A DNA stretch of 8,025 bases from Eubacteriaceae bacterium UBA4266 (GTDB lineage Bacteria > Bacillota > Clostridia > Eubacteriales > Eubacteriaceae). A model generated the notes under the pieces. It had not been told where the DNA came from and made no database searches. It saw only the letters and a list, made by a program, of their open reading frames with translations. Positions within the stretch are counted from its first letter, which is position 1, and each line of letters begins with the position of its first letter. Shown in pieces: positions 1-5,837 of this stretch. A program made the position numbers and the translations under genes. Location: the NCBI GenBank assembly GCA_002396065.1, contig DGWE01000099.1, positions 1-8,025 of the forward strand. Reading direction: 5' to 3'.

Positions 1-231
1 TATTGTACGGTCAACTGCCCGAAGCACTGCCTGAAGGTCGTCAACGGCTACCAGAAGCCCGGCACTGAAAAGCAGGCGGCGACCTATCAAAAATCGCCGG
101 AAGTCATGGCCGCGGAAAAAGCGAAGAAGGAAGCCTTGGCGAAGAAAAAAGCGGAAGCGCTGAAAAAGGCCCAGGCGGCCAAGGCTGCGAAAGCGGCTCA
201 GGCGGCTGAAGCGAAAAAGGAGGGCGATTAA
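1..231 (+). CDS. Iron-sulfur (ferredoxin-type) protein, C-terminal fragment with Ala/Lys-rich tail
   Basis: Only the last 76 residues are visible; the gene begins upstream of the window. The fragment opens with CTVNCPKHCL, where Cys2 and Cys6-Pro7 look like the end of a CxxCxxCxxxCP 4Fe-4S motif, with an extra Cys10 just after. From about residue 35 the protein becomes a low-complexity tail made almost entirely of Ala, Lys, Glu and Gln, probably a charged helix. Its stop codon abuts the hypC ATG (TAA-ATG), and the hypC ribosome site lies inside its last codons, so the two are almost certainly co-transcribed and translationally coupled. Inference: it may be an electron-transfer subunit of the hydrogenase, or of a formate or ferredoxin-linked complex, that the downstream hyp genes mature. 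The exact family cannot be told from this fragment. Confidence 0.7.
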   Translation, partial: YCTVNCPKHCLKVVNGYQKPGTEKQAATYQKSPEVMAAEKAKKEALAKKKAEALKKAQAAKAAKAAQAAEAKKEGD

Positions 232-447
232 ATGTGCGTGGCATTGCCAGGTACGGTGATCTCGTGTGACGGCGATTCGGCCGTCGTGGATTTCAGCGGC
301 AACCGCGTACGGGCGAAAACGGGGCTGGTCGACGTGGCACCGGGTGACAAGGTACTGGTGCACGCCGGCTGCGTGCTGCAGAAAATGCGCGAGGAAGAGG
401 CCGTGGAATTGGAACGCTTATTTAAGGAGCTCGGCGATGTCGGATGA
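232..447 (+). CDS. hypC: HypC/HybG-family [NiFe]-hydrogenase maturation chaperone
   Basis: This 71-residue protein has the usual HypC length. It opens with MCVALPG, the family signature in which Cys2 becomes N-terminal after Met removal and binds the iron centre; the conserved His is at position 44 (VLVHAG). In the family, HypC pairs with HypD to carry the Fe(CN)2CO precursor and then delivers it to the large subunit of the hydrogenase in the cytoplasm. The start is fixed by the MC signature and by AAGGAGG at 217-223, eight bases upstream. The ATG directly follows the previous gene's stop, and the 3' end overlaps hypD by 11 bases, so hypC and hypD are coupled, matching their formation of one complex. 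The C-terminal part is an acidic helix. Confidence 0.96.
   Translation: MCVALPGTVISCDGDSAVVDFSGNRVRAKTGLVDVAPGDKVLVHAGCVLQKMREEEAVELERLFKELGDVG
424..429 (+). promoter_or_regulatory. Ribosome binding site that sets the hypD start
   Basis: AAGGAG lies seven bases before the ATG at 437, inside the end of hypC. It identifies 437 as the hypD start although the reading frame is open back to an ATG at 266. Confidence 0.85.
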
Positions 448-1480
448 GGCGCTCGCGGCGGTTAAGGCGCGGCTGAAGGCCTACGACGGGCCGAGGATGC
501 GGATCATGGAGGTGTGCGGCAGCCACACGGCGGCGATCGTCAAGAACGGCATTCCCGGGCTGCTTTCAAAGCAGATCGAGCTCGTCGCCGGGCCGGGCTG
601 TCCGGTCTGCGTGACGCCGACGGATTACATCGATCGGCTGATCGCGCTCTCACAGGAAGAGAACACCTGCGTCGTGACCTTTGGGGATCTGCTGCGGGTG
701 CCCGGCAGCGCAGGCACGCTGATGCAGGCGAAAAACGCGGGCGGCCGCGCCGAGATGGTCTACTCGCCCTTCGATATCCTCGCGATGGCGCAGGCGGAAC
801 CTGCGACGACCTTCATCTTTGCGGCGGTGGGCTTCGAGACGACGGCGCCAGTTTACGCGCTGCTTCTCGACCAAATCGTCGAGGCCCATATTGAGAACAT
901 CCGGTTTTTGACGGCGCTCAAAACCATGCCGCCGGTCATCGACGCGCTGTGCGCGGGCGGCGCGGACGTGCAGGGGCTGATCGCGCCGGGCCACGTCGCG
1001 GTGGTGATCGGGTCGGACGCCTTCAAACCGCTGGCTGAAGCCTACCAGCTGCCCTTTGGGGTCGCCGGCTTTTCCGGCATGCATCTGCTCTACGCGATCG
1101 ACGGCATCGTCCGCGCCCGCGGCAGAGGCACCGTGATGAATTTCTACCCCGAAGCCGTGACGCCGACGGGCAATGTGAAGGCCCAGGACCTTGTCGCGAA
1201 ATACTTCGAGCCGGGGGATGCCCTCTGGCGGGGCATCGGTGTGATTCCCGGTTCCGGCTTGTTTTTAAAACCGGCAGTTCAGTGCTTTGACATGGGCAGC
1301 CAGGCCCTTCAGCACGACCACCCGATGAATGCGGCCTGCCGGTGCGGCGAGGTGCTTAGAGGGGCGATTGCGCCTCAGGACTGCCCGTTGTTTAAGACGG
1401 CCTGCACGCCGCTGCATCCGCAAGGCGCCTGCATGGTATCGGCGGAGGGCAATTGCCTTTCGGTTTACAATCAGAATTAA
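437..1480 (+). CDS. hypD: HypD, iron-sulfur scaffold for Fe(CN)2CO assembly
   Basis: This 347-residue protein, of usual HypD length, is the scaffold on which cyanide and CO are attached to iron during [NiFe]-hydrogenase maturation, in complex with HypC. Family motifs are clear: MEVCGSHT with Cys27, GPGCPVCVTP with Cys55 and Cys58 (the redox thiol pair), TFGDLLRVPGS, GFETTAP, GHVAVVIG and NFYPEAVTPTGN. The C-terminal 4Fe-4S motif is exact, C-x14-C-x6-C-x16-C at Cys301, 316, 323 and 340, with additional cysteines at 303 and 332. The start at 437 has a good ribosome site; the frame stays open upstream to 266, but those 57 codons run antiparallel to family expectations and through hypC in another frame. 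It overlaps hypC by 11 bases and is 15 bases from hypE. Confidence 0.97.
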   Translation: MSDEALAAVKARLKAYDGPRMRIMEVCGSHTAAIVKNGIPGLLSKQIELVAGPGCPVCVTPTDYIDRLIALSQEENTCVVTFGDLLRVPGSAGTLMQAKNAGGRAEMVYSPFDILAMAQAEPATTFIFAAVGFETTAPVYALLLDQIVEAHIENIRFLTALKTMPPVIDALCAGGADVQGLIAPGHVAVVIGSDAFKPLAEAYQLPFGVAGFSGMHLLYAIDGIVRARGRGTVMNFYPEAVTPTGNVKAQDLVAKYFEPGDALWRGIGVIPGSGLFLKPAVQCFDMGSQALQHDHPMNAACRCGEVLRGAIAPQDCPLFKTACTPLHPQGACMVSAEGNCLSVYNQN

Positions 1481-1495
1481 AAGGACAGGAGATCA

Positions 1496-2488
1496 ATGGA
1501 ACAGACAGTGATTACGACAGAGCACGGCAGCGGCGGCGCCGCGACCGCTGCGCTTATCGACGGGATATTTGCCAAGGCCTTCGACAATCCGGTGCTGGCG
1601 CAGATGGAAGACAGCGCCGTGGTGCCAGGGGCCGGTGAGATTGCGGTGACGACGGACAGCTTTGTCGTCGATCCGCTTTTTTTTAACGGCGGCGATATCG
1701 GCCGCTTATCGGTCTGCGGGACCGTCAACGACCTGCTGATGCGGGGCGCGGAGCCGAAATATTTGACCTGCGGCTTTATTCTCGAGACCGGCCTTTTGGT
1801 CGAAGAACTAAAACGCATCGCGGCGTCGATGGCCGCGACGGCGAAGGAAGCCGGCGTCACCATTGTCGCGGGAGATACGAAGGTCGTGGAAGGCGGCGGC
1901 GGGCTCTACATCAACACGGCCGGCATCGGTTTTGCGCAGGGCCGCGAAATCGGCGCGAGACAGATTCAGCCGGGGGACGTGATCATTCTGTCGGGCAACC
2001 TCGGCGAGCATCACGCGGCCATTCTGAGCGAGCGCCTGTCAATCGACACGGACATCGCCAGCGACTGCGCGCCGCTGGTGGAGATGGTGCGGGCGCTGAT
2101 GACATCTGACGTAACGGTTCACGCGATGCGGGACATCACTCGGGGCGGCCTTGCTACGATTCTGAAAGAAATGGCCGAAACGTCGGGGCTGACCTTTGAG
2201 CTTAAAGAAAGCTGCCTGCCGGTCACGCCGAAGGTGCGGGATTTCTGCGGCCTGCTCGGGCTGGACCCGCTTTACATGGGCAATGAAGGCAAGATGGCTG
2301 TGATGGTGCCGGAATCTGACGCGGACGAGGCCATCAGACTGATTCGGGCCAGCGCCTACGGCGCCCACGCGGCGGTCGTCGGCAGGGTGTCCGCCGGTGA
2401 GCCGGGACAGGTCGTCGTCGAGACCGCCGTCGGCGGCCGGCGGAATATCGACGTCCTGCGGGGCGAAGGCCTGCCGAGAATTTGTTAG
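1496..2488 (+). CDS. hypE: HypE, carbamoyl dehydratase making the cyanide ligand
   Basis: HypE receives a carbamoyl group from HypF on its C-terminal cysteine, then dehydrates it with ATP to a thiocyanate used for the CN ligands. The 330-residue protein ends exactly in PRIC, with Cys330 the carrier residue. It has the PurM/AIR-synthase-like fold signatures HGSGG (10-14), EDSAVV (38-43), TDSFVVDP, GDIGRLSVCGTVNDL, AGDTKVVE (125-132), SGNLGEHH, MRDITRGGL (211-219) and GNEGKMAV. AGGAG at 1487-1491 is four bases before the ATG, somewhat close but adequate. It lies 15 bases after hypD and 14 bases before the next start. HypF, needed to load Cys330, is not encoded in this window and is presumably elsewhere. 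Confidence 0.97.
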   Translation: MEQTVITTEHGSGGAATAALIDGIFAKAFDNPVLAQMEDSAVVPGAGEIAVTTDSFVVDPLFFNGGDIGRLSVCGTVNDLLMRGAEPKYLTCGFILETGLLVEELKRIAASMAATAKEAGVTIVAGDTKVVEGGGGLYINTAGIGFAQGREIGARQIQPGDVIILSGNLGEHHAAILSERLSIDTDIASDCAPLVEMVRALMTSDVTVHAMRDITRGGLATILKEMAETSGLTFELKESCLPVTPKVRDFCGLLGLDPLYMGNEGKMAVMVPESDADEAIRLIRASAYGAHAAVVGRVSAGEPGQVVVETAVGGRRNIDVLRGEGLPRIC

Positions 2489-2490
2489 CA

Positions 2491-2496
2491 AAGGAG
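2491..2496 (+). promoter_or_regulatory. Ribosome binding site that selects the GTG start of the first hypB
   Basis: AAGGAG sits just after the hypE stop and six bases before GTG 2503. An in-frame TTG at 2482 lies upstream of this site, so it is unlikely to be used. Confidence 0.8.
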
Positions 2497-2502
2497 CGGA
2501 AG

Positions 2503-3189
2503 GTGCAGAAGGTCAAAACAATTGCGCTCAAAAAGCAGATCCTCGACGACAACGGCCGTGAGGCAGACGCGCTGAGAGCGGCGCTCAAATCAAAGGGCGT
2601 GTTTTATCTCAATCTGATGTCGTCGCCGGGATCGGGCAAGACGACGCTGATTCGCGAAACGGCGAAGCGGCTCCAACCGCGTTACCGCGTCGGTGTGATG
2701 GAGGCCGACATCGATTCCGACGTGGACGCGGCGGCGCTCTTAGCCAGCGGCATCGAGAGCGTTCAGCTCCACACCGGCGGCATGTGCCATTTGGACGCGG
2801 CGATGTCCAGACAGGGGCTTTCGGCGCTGGGAGACGCTTTCGACGTCGTGATCCTCGAGAACGTCGGCAATTTGGTGTGTCCGGCGGAATTTGACACCGG
2901 CGCCTCGGCCTGCGCCGCTATTTTATCGGTGCCCGAAGGGGACGACAAGCCCTTGAAGTATCCGCTGATGTTCGAGCAGGTCGACGCGGTCTGTGTCAGC
3001 AAGGTGGATACGGCGGCCTATTTCGATTTTGATCGAAAGCGTTTTGCCGATTACGTGCACCGCATCCATCCGGGGGTGCCGATTTTCTTCCTGTCGGCGA
3101 AAACCGGCGAAGGCGTCGCGGAATGGGTGACGTGGCTCGCCGAACAAATCGAAGGGTGGAAAGGAAAAGCAGATGAGCAGAAAAATTGA
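2503..3189 (+). CDS. hypB: HypB-type nickel-insertion GTPase, first paralog (metal site intact, SKVD in place of NKxD)
   Basis: HypB is a SIMIBI GTPase that, with HypA, supplies nickel to the hydrogenase large subunit. The predicted 228-residue protein starts at GTG 2503. It shows SSPGSGKT (P-loop, 40-47), EADIDSD (switch I area, 67-73), GGMCHLDA with the metal ligands Cys95-His96, ENVGNLVCP with Cys126 (third ligand by analogy with archaeal HypB), PEGDDKPLKYPLMF and SAKTGEG (198-204). The guanine-specificity motif is unusual: SKVD at 166-169 instead of NKxD. No N-terminal CxxCGC site or His-rich stretch is present, so it lacks the accessory high-affinity nickel site of some HypBs. Its last 17 bases overlap a second hypB, suggesting tandem duplication and coupled translation. 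Confidence 0.93.
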   Translation: MQKVKTIALKKQILDDNGREADALRAALKSKGVFYLNLMSSPGSGKTTLIRETAKRLQPRYRVGVMEADIDSDVDAAALLASGIESVQLHTGGMCHLDAAMSRQGLSALGDAFDVVILENVGNLVCPAEFDTGASACAAILSVPEGDDKPLKYPLMFEQVDAVCVSKVDTAAYFDFDRKRFADYVHRIHPGVPIFFLSAKTGEGVAEWVTWLAEQIEGWKGKADEQKN

Positions 3190-3841
3190 GGTGATCGAGA
3201 TCGGCCGGGATCTCAGTCAGGAAAATGACGCAGCCGCGCAGCGCATCCGGGAAGACAACGCAAAGCGGCACCGCTACCTCGTCAACGTGATGGCCTCGCC
3301 CGGCGCTGGCAAGACCAGCGTGCTGCTGAAAACGGCGGAGGCCCTCTGCAGCCGGTTTCGGCTCGGTGTGATGAAGGCGGATATTGCGGCGCAGGTCGAC
3401 GCAGAACGCATGCAGGCGGCTGGGCTTCACGCGGTGCAGGTGCACACCGGCGGCGAGTGCGCGATGGACGCGGCGATGACGGAACAGGGACTGGCCGCTT
3501 TCGGCGAGATGCCTGTCGATCTCGTCTTTTTAGAAAATGTGGGCAATTTGGTCTGCCCGGCGGAAAACGACGTCGGCGCGGACCTCAACGTCGAAATTCT
3601 TTCGGTGCCCGAGGGGGACGACAAGCCGCTGAAATACCCGCTGATGTTTCGGGTCTGCCCGGTGGTGCTGATCAACAAGATCGACACCGAGCCGGCCTTC
3701 GACTTTGACCGGGAGGCTGTGCGCGCGCGCATCCTCGCCCTTCGGCCCGACGCGAAAATCTTTTTCATGTCGGCTAAAACTGGAGAAGGCGTCCAGGAAT
3801 GGGCCGACTGGCTGACGGCGCAAGCGAAAAAGAAGATTTAA
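3173..3841 (+). CDS. HypB-type GTPase, second paralog (NKID present, metal-site His replaced by Ala)
   Basis: This 222-residue protein closely parallels the preceding one: SPGAGKT P-loop (42-48), KADIAAQ in the switch I area, ENVGNLVCP with Cys128, an identical PEGDDKPLKYPLMF stretch, canonical NKID (168-171) and SAKTGEG. The metal-binding segment reads GGECAMDA, so Cys96 is kept but the expected His is Ala97; the codons are TGC GCG. It should therefore bind and hydrolyse GTP but may bind Ni or Zn poorly. The ATG is preceded by AAGGA at 3161-3165 and overlaps the first hypB by 17 bases. HypB works as a dimer, so a heterodimer with the first paralog is possible (inference). It ends tail to tail with hypA. 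A UreG identity is unlikely because the ENVGNLVCP segment is HypB-like. Confidence 0.9.
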   Translation: MSRKIEVIEIGRDLSQENDAAAQRIREDNAKRHRYLVNVMASPGAGKTSVLLKTAEALCSRFRLGVMKADIAAQVDAERMQAAGLHAVQVHTGGECAMDAAMTEQGLAAFGEMPVDLVFLENVGNLVCPAENDVGADLNVEILSVPEGDDKPLKYPLMFRVCPVVLINKIDTEPAFDFDREAVRARILALRPDAKIFFMSAKTGEGVQEWADWLTAQAKKKI

Positions 3842-4188
3842 GGGGTTTTCACCGCGATTGACCGCAGCACCGTGGATTTGCCTTGGATCAGCTTCGCCTT
3901 GGCGCTGCCGCAGGCCGGGCAGCGGTAATCGTTGGTCCTGTCCGGGTGGAAGCGGGTGCCGCAGGCGGCGCATTGGGCCTCGACCGGGACGACGTGAACG
4001 ACGAGACGCGACCCCTCCAGCAGTGTGCCCTTCACAGCGGCGGGGTAGTAGCGGAGGAGGTAGTCGGGGACGATGTCGGTCATCTCACCGACGTCGACGG
4101 TGATGCTTTCAATATCGGCGATGCCGCGGCGTTCCGCCTCCTCGAGGGCGGCGGAGACGAAGCGCACGACGGTGCTCATTTCGTGCAT
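3838..4188 (-). CDS. hypA: HypA/HybF-family nickel metallochaperone
   Basis: This 116-residue protein has the usual HypA length. It starts MHEMS, giving the conserved nickel ligand His2 and Glu3, and has a zinc site with Cys73-x2-Cys76 and Cys90-x2-Cys93 (CPACGS). HypA binds nickel and hands it to the hydrogenase large subunit with HypB. AAAGGA, seven bases before the ATG on the minus strand (4196-4201), is the ribosome site. It is oriented opposite to hypCDEB, with stop codons overlapping in TTAA (3838-3841) and no terminator between them. Upstream, the T-tract of the cysE-side hairpin ends only 22 bases before the start codon. No clear promoter is visible, so hypA may depend on read-through from the cysE unit or on a promoter within the hairpin region. 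Confidence 0.95.
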   Translation of the reverse strand: MHEMSTVVRFVSAALEEAERRGIADIESITVDVGEMTDIVPDYLLRYYPAAVKGTLLEGSRLVVHVVPVEAQCAACGTRFHPDRTNDYRCPACGSAKAKLIQGKSTVLRSIAVKTP

Positions 4189-4210
4189 GGCTTATCCTTT
4201 CAAATCAAAT

Positions 4211-4264
4211 AAAAAACAGACAGCCGATGCGAATCACTGTTATCAGATTCGCATCGGCTGTTTT
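4211..4264 (-). terminator. Intrinsic terminator with a perfect 15-bp stem, possibly bidirectional
   Basis: Bases 4221-4235 and 4246-4260 are perfect reverse complements around a 10-base loop (4236-4245). On the minus strand the stem is followed by TCTG and six Ts (4216-4211), which suits termination of the cysE unit whose stop is at 4270. On the plus strand it is followed by TTTT (4261-4264), so it could also stop read-through of the hyp operon transcript coming through hypA in antisense. It is also effectively the 5' leader of hypA. Confidence 0.85.
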
Positions 4265-4269
4265 AACGT

Positions 4270-5247
4270 TTAAATCATGTAAAACCAACGGTTGTCCAGC
4301 GGAACGTCCTTGGGTTCAGCGGCATCATCCGCGTCGGATTTTGGATAGTTGATGGACAGCTCCTGATTTTTGATCGAGACCCGAGCGTGGGGCGGGATCG
4401 AGGTCGTAATGAAGCAGCTGCCGCCGATGACCGAGCCTTCACCGATGACGGTTTCGCCGCCGAGAATGGACGCGCCGGCGTAAATCGTGACGTTGTCACC
4501 GATGGTTGGGTGGCGCTTCACGTTTTTAAGGCTCTGCCCGCCTTTAGTCGAGAGCGCGCCGAGGGTCACGCCCTGGTAAATTTTGACGTAATCGCCGATG
4601 ACGGTGGTTTCGCCGATGACGATGCCGGTACCGTGGTCGATAAAGAAATATTTACCGATGGTGGCGCCGGGATGGATGTCGATGCCCGTCATGTTGTGGG
4701 CGATTTCCGTCATCATCCGGGGCAGAATCGGCACGCCGAGCTCGTAGAGGCCGTGGGCCAGCCGATTGACGAGGGTCGCGTAGAGGCCGGGGTAGGAGAA
4801 GATGATTTCATCCTTGTTGAAAGCCGCCGGATCGCCGTCGTAGGCCGCCTGAACGTCGGTTTCGGTGTAAGCGCGGATGGCGGGCAGCTTTTCGAGGTAG
4901 GCGAAGGTCAGCTTTTTGGCCTTCTTAGTCAGCGCCTCGTCGTCGAGGTCTTTGTTGTCTTCAAGGTAGGGCAGGGTCATTTTGATCTGCTGAATCAGGT
5001 TGTAGACGACATCCTCGAGGATCATCTGCACGTTGGTGCGGCGGGTGTAGCCGTGGTACACCTTGTTGCGGTAGTAGCCCGGGTAAACCAGGATCATCAG
5101 GTGACGGATCAGCGAGATGACGGTTTCCTTGTCTGGGTGGGTGTAGGGCATCAGCTGATCGATTTTTTTGTTTTCGCTGTAATCCAGCATCAGCATGTTG
5201 GTGACGCGGTTAATATCGTCTTCCATTTCTGCGTTTTTAATTTTCAT
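4270..5247 (-). CDS. cysE: Serine O-acetyltransferase (CysE/EpsC-type)
   Basis: It transfers acetyl from acetyl-CoA to L-serine, giving O-acetylserine for cysteine synthesis in the cytoplasm. The 325-residue protein has an alpha-helical N-terminal domain (roughly 1-185) and a left-handed beta-helix of hexapeptide repeats (about 188-290). The signature GIDIHPGATIGKYFFIDHGTG contains Asp190 and His205, spaced 15 apart like the catalytic Asp143/His158 of E. coli CysE, followed by IGETTVIGD and YQGVTLGA. The length and long N-terminal domain fit the longer anaerobe-type enzymes. I chose ATG 5247 (MKIKN); the frame also opens at a TTG at 5301, but that would overlap the upstream gene and has no better ribosome site. 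The ribosome site for 5247 is weak (AAGAAAG). It lies 22 bases after its upstream neighbour, so an operon is likely. Confidence 0.94.
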   Translation of the reverse strand: MKIKNAEMEDDINRVTNMLMLDYSENKKIDQLMPYTHPDKETVISLIRHLMILVYPGYYRNKVYHGYTRRTNVQMILEDVVYNLIQQIKMTLPYLEDNKDLDDEALTKKAKKLTFAYLEKLPAIRAYTETDVQAAYDGDPAAFNKDEIIFSYPGLYATLVNRLAHGLYELGVPILPRMMTEIAHNMTGIDIHPGATIGKYFFIDHGTGIVIGETTVIGDYVKIYQGVTLGALSTKGGQSLKNVKRHPTIGDNVTIYAGASILGGETVIGEGSVIGGSCFITTSIPPHARVSIKNQELSINYPKSDADDAAEPKDVPLDNRWFYMI

Positions 5248-5269
5248 CGTGTTGTGCTTTCTTAAAGAA

Positions 5270-5722
5270 TTATTTGTCCGGTGAATCCATTTTTCCGGCA
5301 ATGTAACGGGTCGCTGTGCGCAAGTCCTGATCGAGCTGGTGCAGGGTGGCGATCAGCGTGTCGTTTTGTTGAATCAAGAGCCAGTTTTGTTCGACGACAG
5401 CCTTGAGATTGGCGCGTTCTGCGGCCTTCTGGGCCTGTTTTTTGTCGCTCTTTTTTGCCGGTTTCATCTGTGTGGCGCCGACGAGCTCCCGCGCGATGGC
5501 GCGGGTCTGTTCGGCGTACGCCTGCATATCGTCCAGACCGCGGCTGGTCAGGTAGGCGTCGGTCAGGATTTGACACTTCTTTTCCCGCGCGGCGGCCTTA
5601 GCCGCTGCCTTGCCCGCTTCAGGATCGTCAGCGGCCTTGGCGTCCGGGGTGTTTTCGTCGAATTCGAGAAAGGATAAAATCGGCTGGTGTTGGTCTAAGT
5701 TGGAATCAGCTGGGTCTTTCAT
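5270..5722 (-). CDS. Uncharacterised small charged protein, probable coiled coil, upstream of cysE
   Basis: I do not recognise this 150-residue protein. It has no signal peptide or membrane segment. An acidic N-terminal stretch (1-35) is followed by an Ala/Lys-rich region (36-49), a middle part with one Cys at 50 and the helix-like segment LTDAYLTSRGLDDMQAY, a Lys/Gln/Ala-rich linker (87-104) and a C-terminal helix (about 105-143) with Leu/Ile/Val spacing suited to a coiled coil. ATG 5722 is preferred over GTG 5731 because GGAG (plus-strand 5731-5734) is eight bases upstream of the ATG and overlaps the GTG. It has its own extended -10 promoter and is first in a two-gene unit with cysE, so a role connected with cysE expression or activity is possible but unproven. 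Confidence 0.75.
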   Translation of the reverse strand: MKDPADSNLDQHQPILSFLEFDENTPDAKAADDPEAGKAAAKAAAREKKCQILTDAYLTSRGLDDMQAYAEQTRAIARELVGATQMKPAKKSDKKQAQKAAERANLKAVVEQNWLLIQQNDTLIATLHQLDQDLRTATRYIAGKMDSPDK

Positions 5723-5754
5723 ATTGCGCACTCCATTGTTTATTATTTAGAACA

Positions 5755-5763
5755 ATTTTAACA
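5755..5763 (-). promoter_or_regulatory. Extended -10 promoter for the small-protein/cysE unit
   Basis: On the minus strand the sequence reads TGTTAAAAT, an extended TGn plus -10 TAAAAT. Expected transcription start is near 5748, giving a leader of about 26 bases to ATG 5722. No good -35 is present at the usual spacing. Confidence 0.55.
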
Positions 5764-5791
5764 CAGAACCGAGGCATTGTGCACCGGGCTG

Positions 5792-5800
5792 TGATAAAAT
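5792..5800 (+). promoter_or_regulatory. Extended -10 promoter for the PanE-family gene
   Basis: TGATAAAAT is an extended TGn plus -10 TAAAAT. Expected start near 5807 leaves about 31 bases to ATG 5838, which has AGGAGG at 5825-5830. No strong -35 is seen; the extended -10 may compensate. It mirrors the minus-strand promoter in an inverted repeat. Confidence 0.6.
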
Positions 5801-5837
5801 TAAAGAAAAACATAGAAATGCGATAGGAGGGGTCACA

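Noticed and set aside
266..436. N-terminal extension of the HypD frame back to an ATG at 266
   Set aside because: It runs through hypC in another frame, lacks a ribosome site, and would exceed normal HypD length; 437 has AAGGAG and matches the family N-terminus.
4387..5265. 292-codon plus-strand frame opposite cysE
   Set aside because: Antisense shadow of a clear serine acetyltransferase gene; its Val/Asp/Gly-heavy composition reflects GC-biased codons read backwards.
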